From contig NZ_CP090063.1 in assembly GCF_021391495.1 (NCBI RefSeq), forward strand, positions 1,922,001-1,986,000: a stretch of 64,000 nt of DNA, given 5' to 3'. The position numbers and the translations under genes are program-made. A model generated the notes under the pieces. That model ran no database searches. It saw only the letters and a program-made list of their open reading frames with translations, and was not told the DNA's origin. Of the stretch, positions 48,240-55,058 are shown one piece after another (position 1 is the stretch's first letter; every line of letters begins with the position of its first letter). This stretch comes from Amycolatopsis acidiphila (lineage in GTDB: Bacteria; Actinomycetota; Actinomycetes; Mycobacteriales; Pseudonocardiaceae).

Positions 48240-48276
48240 CCGGGGCGCGGTGGCGGCCGGACGCCGAGCCGCGGGG

Positions 48277-48365
48277 AAAGATCAAGAGAGTCCTCGCCGG
48301 ACGGGCAGGCTCCGGGATGAGCCAGGCCCAAAGGGATCTCACCTCGTGCAGGTGGTCGAGTTGGG
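48277..48365 (+). repeat. Dispersed intergenic repeat, copy B
   Basis: Bases 48277-48312 match copy A (14724 down to 14689) exactly, and the similarity continues with small changes to about 48365. As in copy A, the repeat starts soon after the 3' end of one gene and runs toward the 3' end of a convergent gene. Its right end overlaps the start of a large palindrome. Confidence 0.8.
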
Positions 48366-48511
48366 CGGTCATCCCGTCGCCTGCGGTTTGTGCATATCAT
48401 TTTGAGCCAGGCCCGCAAGCTTTGGCCTTTCGGCCGCCGGTCCCAGCGGATGTTGCGGACCTGGCTCAAAATGATCGTCCGGTGTCAGGCGACGGGATGA
48501 CCACCCAACTC
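48358..48511. repeat. 154-bp imperfect palindrome between convergent genes
   Basis: Outer arms of 26 bases (48358-48383 and 48486-48511) match with one mismatch; inner arms of 23 bases (48396-48418 and 48453-48475, ATCATTTTGAGCCAGG core) also match with one mismatch. Short unpaired segments separate them and a 34-base segment forms the tip. The structure could act as a bidirectional terminator or be a miniature mobile element; I see no coding frame. Confidence 0.8.
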
Positions 48512-48558
48512 CGGGGTTGACATGGCGGCCCGCCTACCGCGCGCACAGCCCGAGGCTG

Positions 48559-49302
48559 CTACCCCAGATACTCCCCGATCGCCCGGCCCAGATCCTGCCC
48601 CGCGCCCGCGCTCATGTGGTCGCCGGGGATGGTCCGGTACTCCGCGACAGGGAGCGCCGCAGCGAGCTGGTCCGCCGTGCCCTGGTCGTCGTCCCCGTCG
48701 CCGACCAGCACCAGCACCGGCGTCGTGATCCGCGCCAGCTCCTCGGGCGACGTGTCGACGAACGTGTCGAGCAACCGCAGCAACGCCACCGGATCGCCAC
48801 CGACCGCACGCAGGAACCGCTCCGCCTTCCACTCCGCCGAGCCGCGCTCGAACGTGCCCAGCTCCGTCAGGATCCGCCGGAAGTGCTCCCCGCGACGGCG
48901 GGCGGCGACGATGCCCTCCACCCCGGTCCCGGCGACGATCGCGCGCCCCGGCGTCGCGCCGCGCACCAGCATGCGCACGACCGTCCGGGCGCCGAGCGAA
49001 TAGCCGCCCAGGTCGTAGTCCACCAGCCCCAGGTGCTCCAGCAGCGCGAACCCGTCGTCGGCGAGGACGTCCGGGGGATAGGCCGCGGGGTCGTGCGGCT
49101 TCGCGCTCTCGCCGTGCGCGCGCAGGTCCGGCATGATCACCCGGTGCCCGCGTCCGGCGAGCTCAGCCGCGTGGCCGTAGGCGACCCAGTTGACCCGGGC
49201 GGTCGAGAAGTACCCGTGGATCAGCACCAGCGGGCGCCCCTGCCCCACCTCCCGGTACGCGAGCTCGACGCCGTCGCGGCCGGGGAAACGTCCTTCGATC
49301 AC
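48559..49302 (-). CDS. Alpha/beta-fold hydrolase
   Basis: The 247-residue enzyme has the oxyanion-hole motif LVLIHGYFST, the nucleophile elbow GYSLG with S102, an acid in LVLVGDGDDD and a catalytic histidine in IPGDHMSA. The size and order are those of cytoplasmic esterases or dehalogenase-like hydrolases. The substrate cannot be told. It is divergent from the CMD-domain gene, with the ECF41-type promoter starting about 10 bp from its ATG. Confidence 0.88.
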   Translation of the reverse strand: MIEGRFPGRDGVELAYREVGQGRPLVLIHGYFSTARVNWVAYGHAAELAGRGHRVIMPDLRAHGESAKPHDPAAYPPDVLADDGFALLEHLGLVDYDLGGYSLGARTVVRMLVRGATPGRAIVAGTGVEGIVAARRRGEHFRRILTELGTFERGSAEWKAERFLRAVGGDPVALLRLLDTFVDTSPEELARITTPVLVLVGDGDDDQGTADQLAAALPVAEYRTIPGDHMSAGAGQDLGRAIGEYLG

Positions 49303-49312
49303 CAGCCGAGCC

Positions 49313-49339
49313 TGTCACATTCCGCGGACCCGCTTCGTC
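49313..49339 (+). promoter_or_regulatory. Predicted ECF41-type promoter for the CMD gene
   Basis: TGTCACA (49313-49319) and CGTC (49336-49339) are separated by 16 bases. This is the -35/-10 pattern described for ECF41 sigma factors, whose usual target is the adjacent carboxymuconolactone-decarboxylase-like gene; here such a gene starts 29 bp downstream and the ECF41 gene follows it. Confidence 0.78.
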
Positions 49340-49368
49340 TCCATGGTGACCACAGGAGGAGGAAAGCC

Positions 49369-49944
49369 ATGTCCCGCCTACCCGTCCTGTCCACAAAGGA
49401 CGCCGGACCGTTCGCGAAGCTCGTCTACCGCATCGCCCGCCGCCGCTACGGCGCCATCCCCGAGCCGTTCGCCGTCACCGCGCACCACACCGGGCTGCTG
49501 GCCGCCACTGCGATCCACGAGCTGGCGGTCGAGAAGGCCTCCCGGACGCTGCCCGTCAACGTCCGGGAGATCGCCGTCTACCGCGTCGCCGTGCGGCTCG
49601 GCTGTTCGTGGTGCGTCGACTTCGGCACGATGCTGCAGAAGCACGACGGCCTCGACATCGAGCGGCTGAAGCACATCGACGACTACGCCACCTCGCCGCA
49701 TTTCAGCAGGCAGGAGCGCCTCGCGATCGCCTACGCCGACGCGATGACCGCCACGCCCGCGACCGTCACCGACGAGCAGGTCGCCGAGCTGGAGCGCGAG
49801 TTCGGCCGTAAGGGCGTGCTCGAGCTGACCTACCAGATCGCGCTGGAGAACCAGCGCAGCCGCATCAACAGCGCGCTCGGCATCACCGACCAGGGCTTCA
49901 CCTCGGGTGCGGCGTGCCGGGTTCCGCTGCCGGGACTCGCGTGA
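49369..49944 (+). CDS. Carboxymuconolactone decarboxylase / AhpD-like protein, ECF41 target
   Basis: The 191-residue protein has the CMD/AhpD core with the redox pair C79-C82 (LGCSWCVDFG), helix TGLLAATAIHELAVEKASRTLP before it and RQERLAIAYADAMTATPATVTDEQV after it. Members act as alkylhydroperoxidase-like or gamma-carboxymuconolactone decarboxylase enzymes. ATG 49369 has GGAGGAGG just upstream. Its 3' end overlaps that of the convergent sigma gene by 47 bp, an unusually tight pairing. Confidence 0.9.
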   Translation: MSRLPVLSTKDAGPFAKLVYRIARRRYGAIPEPFAVTAHHTGLLAATAIHELAVEKASRTLPVNVREIAVYRVAVRLGCSWCVDFGTMLQKHDGLDIERLKHIDDYATSPHFSRQERLAIAYADAMTATPATVTDEQVAELEREFGRKGVLELTYQIALENQRSRINSALGITDQGFTSGAACRVPLPGLA

Positions 49945-50836
49945 GCTTGTCCGGGTTCGCCACGTCGTAGATCGCGACGATGCGGCCGTCGCGCACGGCC
50001 ATGGTCTGCAGGTGCGCGTCGAGCGCCTTGCGTGAACCGGGCGCCTCGGCCGGCCCCAGGAAGACCCCGAGATCGCCGTTGACCAGCAGCGGCCGCCCGG
50101 TGCCCAGCAGCTCCGGGGTGTACATCTCGACGAGGCCGGCGAAGAACCGGGCGATCTTGTCCGCGCCGACGACCAGCTGGCGTGCCGTGCGGGCCTTGCC
50201 GTTCGAGTCGCCGATGAGGACCGCGTCGGGGTGCAGTACCTCGGTCATGCCCTGCACGTCCCCGGCGAGCAGTGCCCTGAGGAACCTGTCGAGCAGCTCC
50301 TGCTGCTCGGCCAGGCTCGCCCGCGGCGGCGGCTCCGCGTCCTTGAGCGCGCGCCGCCCCCGCGAGGCGTACTGCCGCGCGGCGTCGGTGCTGGCGCCGA
50401 GGATGTCCGCGATCTCGTCGAACGGCACGGAGAACGCGTCGTGCAGCACGAACGCGACGCGCTGCTCCGGGGTGAGCTTGTCCAGCACGACCATCGCGGC
50501 CATGCGCAGCCCCTCGTCGCGCACCGCGACATCGAGCGGGTCATCGGCACTGCGACCACTCAACGGGGTGACGATCGGCTCGGGCAGCCACTGGCCGACG
50601 TACCGCTCCCGCTGTGCGGTCGCCGAGCGCAGCCGGTCCAGGCAGATCCGCCCGACGAGCGTGGTCAGCCAGCCCCGGAGGTCCCGGATCCCGGCCCGCT
50701 TCTCCTCGCTCAGCCCTGCCAGCCGCAGCCACGACTCCTGCACGGCGTCCTCGGCGTCCGACACCGATCCGGTGAGCCGGTAGGCCACCGCGACCAGGTG
50801 GGCGCGCTGCGCGGTGAACTCCTCCGCCAGTGCCAT
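49898..50836 (-). CDS. ECF41-family RNA polymerase sigma factor (SigJ-like) with C-terminal SnoaL domain
   Basis: The 312-residue sigma factor has region 2 (LVAVAYRLTGSVSDAEDAVQESWLRL), region 4 (LTPEQRVAFVLHDAFSVPFDEIADILGASTDAARQYASRGRRAL) and a SnoaL-like C-terminal extension ending IVAIYDVANPDKLTRV; the NPDKL signature is typical of ECF41. This extension both activates and restrains the sigma factor, replacing an anti-sigma protein. ATG 50836 is preferred over TTG 50842. The expected target, a CMD gene with an ECF41-like promoter, is the convergent neighbour. Confidence 0.93.
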   Translation of the reverse strand: MALAEEFTAQRAHLVAVAYRLTGSVSDAEDAVQESWLRLAGLSEEKRAGIRDLRGWLTTLVGRICLDRLRSATAQRERYVGQWLPEPIVTPLSGRSADDPLDVAVRDEGLRMAAMVVLDKLTPEQRVAFVLHDAFSVPFDEIADILGASTDAARQYASRGRRALKDAEPPPRASLAEQQELLDRFLRALLAGDVQGMTEVLHPDAVLIGDSNGKARTARQLVVGADKIARFFAGLVEMYTPELLGTGRPLLVNGDLGVFLGPAEAPGSRKALDAHLQTMAVRDGRIVAIYDVANPDKLTRVPAAEPGTPHPR

Positions 50837-50859
50837 GACCAAGACAGTATCCTCGACGC

Positions 50860-52758
50860 GTGGCAGGTCGTATCCGGGAAGCAGACATTGCGGAGGTCCG
50901 CGAGCGCAACCGGATCGACGAGGTCGTGGGGGAGTACGTCGCCCTGCGTAACGCAGGTGGCGGGGCGCTCAAGGGGCTGTGCCCGTTCCACGACGAGAAG
51001 ACCCCGTCGTTCAACGTCCGGCCCACGCACGGCACCTTCCACTGCTTCGGCTGCGCCGAGGGTGGCGACGTCATCAAGTTCCTGATGAAGATCGACCACC
51101 TGGGCTTCGTCGAGTCGGTCGAGCGGCTCGCCGACCGGGTCGGCTTCCGGCTGACCTACGAGGGCGGCGGCGCCAGCGTCCAGCGGGACCGCGGCACCCG
51201 CACCCGGATGGTCGAGGCGCACAAGGCGGCGGCCGAGTTCTACGCCGAGCAGCTGCGCGGCCCGGAGGCCGAGCTCGCCCGCAAGTACCTGCGGGAGCGC
51301 GGGTTCGACGAGGCCGCGGCGCAGCGCTTCGGCTGCGGCTTCGCCCCCTCCGGCTGGGACAAGCTGACGAAGTCCCTGCTCAACCGCGGGTTCGAGCTCT
51401 CGGAGCTGCTCAAGGCCCAGCTGGTCAAGGAGGGCAGGCAGGGCCCGATCGACCGGTTCCACCGGCGGCTCGTGTGGCCGATCAAGGACCTCGGCGGCGA
51501 CGTCGTCGGCTTCGGCGCGCGGCGGCTGTTCGACGACGACCCGATCCAGGCCAAGTACCTCAACACCAGCGAGAGCCCGATCTACAAGAAGTCGCAGGTG
51601 CTGTTCGGGCTGGACCTGGCCAAACGCGAGATCGCCAAGCGGCACCAGGTCGTCGTGGTCGAGGGGTACACCGACGTGATGGCGATGCACGCCGCCGGGG
51701 TGCCCACGGCCGTGGCCTCCTCGGGCACCGCGTTCGGCGAGGACCACATGAAGGTGCTGCGGCGGCTGCTGATGGACGACGACGCGTTCCGCGGCGAGGT
51801 GGTCTTCACCTTCGACGGCGACGCGGCGGGCCAGAAGGCGGCGCTCAAGGCGTTCGAGGGCGACCAGACCTTCGCCGGGCAGACCTACATCGCCGTGGCG
51901 CCGGACGGGATGGACCCGTGCGAGCTGCGCCTGGCGAAGGGCGACGCGGCCGTGCGGGACCTGGTGGCACGGCGGATCCCGCTCTTCGAGTTCGCGATCA
52001 AGAGCATGCTCGCCGAGTACGACCTGGACTCGGTCGACGGCCAGGTCTCGGCGCTGCAGCGGACGGTGCCGCTGGTCGCGCAGATCAAGGACAGGGCGAA
52101 GCGGGACGGCTACGCGACCAAGCTGGCGTGGTGGGTCGGCTGGCAGGACGCGGACATGGTGGTGCGCCGGGTGCGCGCCTCGGCCGGCAACGGCGCCCCG
52201 GTGAAGCCGGGCCGGCGCGCGCCGGCGAACGGCTCGGCGCCGGCGGCGGGCGCGGCCGAGGACATCCCGCGGCCCGCGCCGAAGGACCCGCGGTTCATGG
52301 CGCAGCGCGAGGTGCTCAAGGCGGCGCTGCAGGAGCCCGCGCTGGCTGGGCCCGAGTACGACGCGCTGCCCGAGGACGCGTTCACCCATCCCGCCTACGT
52401 CGCGGTGCACCGCGCCGTGCTGAAGGCCGGCGGGGCGAGCTGCGGGCTGACCGGCCCGGCGCTGATCGACGCGGCGAGCACCAACCTGCCACAGGGCACG
52501 GTGCGCACGCTGCTGTCGGAGCTGTCCGTGGAACCGTTGCACGCCAAGGGAACCGTGGACATCCGCTACGTCGGCAGCATGATCGCGGCGGTGCAGGAGA
52601 ACCTGGTGGGCCGGCAGACCGCGGAGATCAAGTCGCGGTTGCAGCGGTTGTCGCCCGTCGACGCCCCCGACGAGTACCGCGCGCTGTTCGGGGACCTGGT
52701 GGCGCTGGAGGAGTACCGGAAGGCGTTGAAGGACCAGGCGATCGGCGGGATGGACTAG
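50860..52758 (+). CDS. dnaG: DNA primase
   Basis: The 632-residue primase has the N-terminal CHC2 zinc ribbon (LCPFHDEKTPSFNV ... FHCFGCAEGGD), the catalytic TOPRIM core (VVVVEGYTDVMAMHAAG; VFTFDGDAAGQKAAL) and a C-terminal helicase-binding domain after a proline/alanine linker (about residues 445-470). It makes RNA primers for replication. GTG 50860 lies 23 bp from the divergent sigma start. Confidence 0.97.
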   Translation: MAGRIREADIAEVRERNRIDEVVGEYVALRNAGGGALKGLCPFHDEKTPSFNVRPTHGTFHCFGCAEGGDVIKFLMKIDHLGFVESVERLADRVGFRLTYEGGGASVQRDRGTRTRMVEAHKAAAEFYAEQLRGPEAELARKYLRERGFDEAAAQRFGCGFAPSGWDKLTKSLLNRGFELSELLKAQLVKEGRQGPIDRFHRRLVWPIKDLGGDVVGFGARRLFDDDPIQAKYLNTSESPIYKKSQVLFGLDLAKREIAKRHQVVVVEGYTDVMAMHAAGVPTAVASSGTAFGEDHMKVLRRLLMDDDAFRGEVVFTFDGDAAGQKAALKAFEGDQTFAGQTYIAVAPDGMDPCELRLAKGDAAVRDLVARRIPLFEFAIKSMLAEYDLDSVDGQVSALQRTVPLVAQIKDRAKRDGYATKLAWWVGWQDADMVVRRVRASAGNGAPVKPGRRAPANGSAPAAGAAEDIPRPAPKDPRFMAQREVLKAALQEPALAGPEYDALPEDAFTHPAYVAVHRAVLKAGGASCGLTGPALIDAASTNLPQGTVRTLLSELSVEPLHAKGTVDIRYVGSMIAAVQENLVGRQTAEIKSRLQRLSPVDAPDEYRALFGDLVALEEYRKALKDQAIGGMD

Positions 52759-52761
52759 CTG

Positions 52762-53274
52762 ATGTCATGGCTTCGCCGACTGTTCGGCGACGGGTTGCCG
52801 GACGGGTTCCCGGGCGAGCTCGAACCCGCGGAGAACGCGCTCGCGGTGGCCGACGTGGCCTCCGGCGGGCACCTCGTGGTGACCGAGCTGGGCTTGTGGC
52901 TGCCGGAAGGCCGGCGCGTCGGCTGGCATCTGATCAGCAAGGCGGGCTGGGCCGACGGGGACCTCACGGTCGTCGAGGCCGAGGAGGTCGGCGCGGCGGG
53001 CGCGGCGATGCTGCTCGCCGACCGGGAGCCCGTGCGGTTCACCCTGCCGCGGCCGGGAAAGCTGCCCGTGATGGTGCGCCAGCGGGTGGACGGCTCGATC
53101 CGCGGCAGGCACCGCCAGGAGCTGACCGGCGGCGGGGTGTGGTTCGTGCAACGCAAGGTGCCCGGGCGCGACGGGAGCGTGCTGCAGGCGCGGCCCGACC
53201 CGGGGGTCGATCCCGAGGTCGTGGCGGCGATCGCGCGGGAGGCCGCGGAGAGGCTGGCGCAGCCCGAGCTGTAG
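52762..53274 (+). CDS. Conserved hypothetical protein downstream of dnaG
   Basis: The 170-residue protein (MSWLRRLFGDGLPDGFPGELEPAENALAVADV) has no membrane segment or recognised catalytic motif. Similar short proteins follow dnaG in Pseudonocardiales as far as I recall. It starts 3 bp after dnaG and is probably cotranscribed. Its function is unknown. Confidence 0.75.
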   Translation: MSWLRRLFGDGLPDGFPGELEPAENALAVADVASGGHLVVTELGLWLPEGRRVGWHLISKAGWADGDLTVVEAEEVGAAGAAMLLADREPVRFTLPRPGKLPVMVRQRVDGSIRGRHRQELTGGGVWFVQRKVPGRDGSVLQARPDPGVDPEVVAAIAREAAERLAQPEL

Positions 53275-53289
53275 CAGTACGCTCGTACT

Positions 53290-54054
53290 GTGTGGGATCC
53301 GGCGAAGTACCTCGACTACTCTGACCTGCGAGGACGTCCGTTCTACGACCTGATCGGCAGGATCGACGCGGTGTCCCCGCGCCGGGTGGTCGATCTCGGG
53401 TGCGGCCCGGGAAACCTCACGTCGTCGCTCGCGCAGCGGTGGCCGTCGGCGGTCCTGGAGGCTTCGGACAGTTCACCCGAAATGGTGGAGGCCGCGCGGG
53501 CGGCGGGCGTGCCTGCGGAGGTCCTGGACGTGCACGACTGGAAGCCCGCCCCGGACACCGATGTCGTGGTCACGAACGCCGTGTTGCAGTGGGTGCCCGA
53601 TCACCGCGAGCTGCTGAGCCGCTGGGCCGGGCAGCTGTCGTCGGGGGCGTGGCTGGCGATGCAGGTCCCGGGCAACTTCGACGCCCCGTCGCACGTGCTC
53701 ATCCGCGAGCTGGCCGGTGAGCCAGAGTGGGCCGCGAAGCTCGAGCCGGTGCGGCTGCGCGGTGACGAGACGGTCGGCGATCCGCAGGAGTACGCCGACC
53801 TGTTCGCCGACGCGGGCTGGCTGGTGGACGCCTGGGAGACGACGTATGTCCAGCGTCTCGCGGGGGAGGACGCCGTGCTGGAGTGGGTCTCGGGCACCGC
53901 GCTGCGCCCGATCAAGGCCGCTCTGGACGAGGCCTCTTGGGAGCGCTTCCGGGCCGAGCTGGCTCCCCGCCTGAACGAGGCATATCCGCCCCGCGCGGAC
54001 GGGACGACCTGGTTCCAGTTCCGCCGCGTCTTCGCCGTGGCACGGTTGCCGTGA
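53290..54054 (+). CDS. tam: Class I SAM-dependent methyltransferase (trans-aconitate 2-methyltransferase-like)
   Basis: The 254-residue enzyme begins with WDPAKYLDYSDLRGRPFYDLIGRI, characteristic of Tam, and has motif I VVDLGCGPGNLTSSLA, an acidic SAM-ribose residue in EASDSSPEMVEAAR and TNAVLQWVPDH. Tam methylates trans-aconitate, an aconitase inhibitor. GTG 53290 is chosen since homology begins with the next residue. It is the last chromosomal gene before the integrated element. Confidence 0.88.
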   Translation: MWDPAKYLDYSDLRGRPFYDLIGRIDAVSPRRVVDLGCGPGNLTSSLAQRWPSAVLEASDSSPEMVEAARAAGVPAEVLDVHDWKPAPDTDVVVTNAVLQWVPDHRELLSRWAGQLSSGAWLAMQVPGNFDAPSHVLIRELAGEPEWAAKLEPVRLRGDETVGDPQEYADLFADAGWLVDAWETTYVQRLAGEDAVLEWVSGTALRPIKAALDEASWERFRAELAPRLNEAYPPRADGTTWFQFRRVFAVARLP

Positions 54055-54380
54055 GCGGGGTTCGGTCGAGCTGAGTGCCGCGTCGGTGGAGCGAGGCCAC
54101 CGGCGCGAGTCCCGGCGGGCCAGGCCTGGCACGATGTCGCGACGTGCGGCCACGTGGTGAACCAGCGTGCTTCGCGGGCCCGTCGCAAGGCCGCCGTGGC
54201 GGCTGGTCCACTGTGGATGGTCTGCTGGTGGGGTCTGCTCCGCCCAGAAGGTCGCTGACAAGCACCACCGGAAGCGCAGTGTAGCGGCGGCGGCCCTGGA
54301 GCGGATGTTCGACCACGAGCCCAGCCGGTGACGAAAGTGGCGGGTTTCTGGCGGGCCGGACCTGCTGAGTTCGGGCCAAC
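54055..54380. other. Intergenic region between tam and the element, no gene seen
   Basis: I find no convincing coding frame, RNA gene or repeat in these 326 bp. It is host sequence downstream of the original tRNA-Asn gene. Confidence 0.5.
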
Positions 54381-54411
54381 AAAAAAGCCCAGGTGCTTGA
54401 CCTGGGCTTTT
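54381..54411 (-). terminator. Rho-independent terminator of the host tRNA-Asn locus
   Basis: AAAAGCCCAGGT and ACCTGGGCTTTT form a 12-bp stem around GCTTG, with a run of T on the minus strand after it. It sits right behind the tRNA-Asn 3' end and would have ended its transcript before the element inserted. Confidence 0.88.
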
Positions 54412-54454
54412 GCTCCCCCGGTTGGACTCGAACCAACAACCCTTCGGTTAACAG
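54411..54454 (-). other. Attachment site: truncated tRNA-Asn 3' half (anticodon loop to 3' end)
   Basis: On the minus strand this reads as the tRNA-Asn anticodon loop CTGTTAA (anticodon GTT at 54452-54450), the 3' anticodon stem CCGAA, the T arm GTTGG-TTCGAGT-CCAAC (54437-54421) and the acceptor strand CGGGGGA plus discriminator G ending at 54413. Beyond 54454 the sequence no longer pairs with the anticodon stem and shows no D arm, so the 5' half is missing. This is what remains at the distal end when an integrase inserts an element into a tRNA gene; the intact gene should be at the other end. Confidence 0.88.
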
Positions 54455-54611
54455 TTATGTGGTGTGCGCGGTGGACCTGCCGCTGACCTGCTTCGACGCT
54501 CTTTCCTGTGGCCATCCGGTCCCGCTGTTGTTCACGGTTGTCCGCCCCGGTTGATGTCAGCTTTGGATGTCATCGCGAACGGCTGCCAGCCTTGCAGGCC
54601 ACCAACCAGTC

Positions 54612-54806
54612 CCACCTTTCCCGCGATCCAAAGCCGCCCACAGCCGGGACGGACGCTGTCAACCCTGTAACCGATCACGCCCGCCCGGCGACGTACGTTC
54701 CGTGACTCTCCGGACGCAGAGCGACCACCACGGGCGTGATCGGCGCGAAGCGGGGTTGACAGCGTCCGGCCCGGCTTTGACCATCCGGCGATCGCGGGGA
54801 AGGTGG
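54612..54806. repeat. 195-bp imperfect palindrome near the element's left end
   Basis: Nested inverted segments share one centre: 54612-54628 with 54790-54806 (one mismatch), AAAGCCG (54630-54636) with CGGCTTT, GGACGCTGTCAACCC (54651-54665) with 54753-54767, and CCGATCACGCCCG (54671-54683) with 54731-54743. The centre contains ACGTACGT. No gene is seen around it. It may be integrase arm sites, a transfer locus, an origin or a structured RNA. Confidence 0.82.
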
Positions 54807-54893
54807 CCGTTCCGGCAGCCGCCCGCTCGTGGTGCTTCCTGCATCTCTCATGCGTCCTTCGCTGTCGTGCGCGCGGCGGCCGACGGCGTTCGG

Positions 54894-54931
54894 CGCGGTC
54901 GAGCCGAGCGGAGCGGGACAGCTCGACCGCG
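54894..54931. repeat. 11-bp inverted repeat upstream of the CHAT gene
   Basis: CGCGGTCGAGC (54894-54904) is repeated inverted at 54921-54931 with a 16-base loop. It lies between the large palindrome and the cargo gene, in a stretch of about 250 bases with no gene; it could be a terminator insulating the cargo. A direct repeat GTGTCAGC (55003-55010, 55013-55020) follows closer to the start codon. Confidence 0.55.
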
Positions 54932-55058
54932 CGCCAGTTCGGCCCGCGCGCCCGCCCGCCAGGGCGGCTTGAAGACGTAAAGAAAGTCCTCACGGTCGAA
55001 ACGTGTCAGCGAGTGTCAGCAATCGTCTCGTCCGATAAGGAGCGGAGGCAACATAGCG

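Noticed and set aside
54075..54284. Short open frame of 69 codons before the element
   Set aside because: No ribosome site, no recognisable domain and composition of a chance frame.
54411..54485. A complete tRNA-Asn gene
   Set aside because: The anticodon 5' stem, D arm and 5' acceptor strand cannot be found beyond 54454, so only the 3' part is present.
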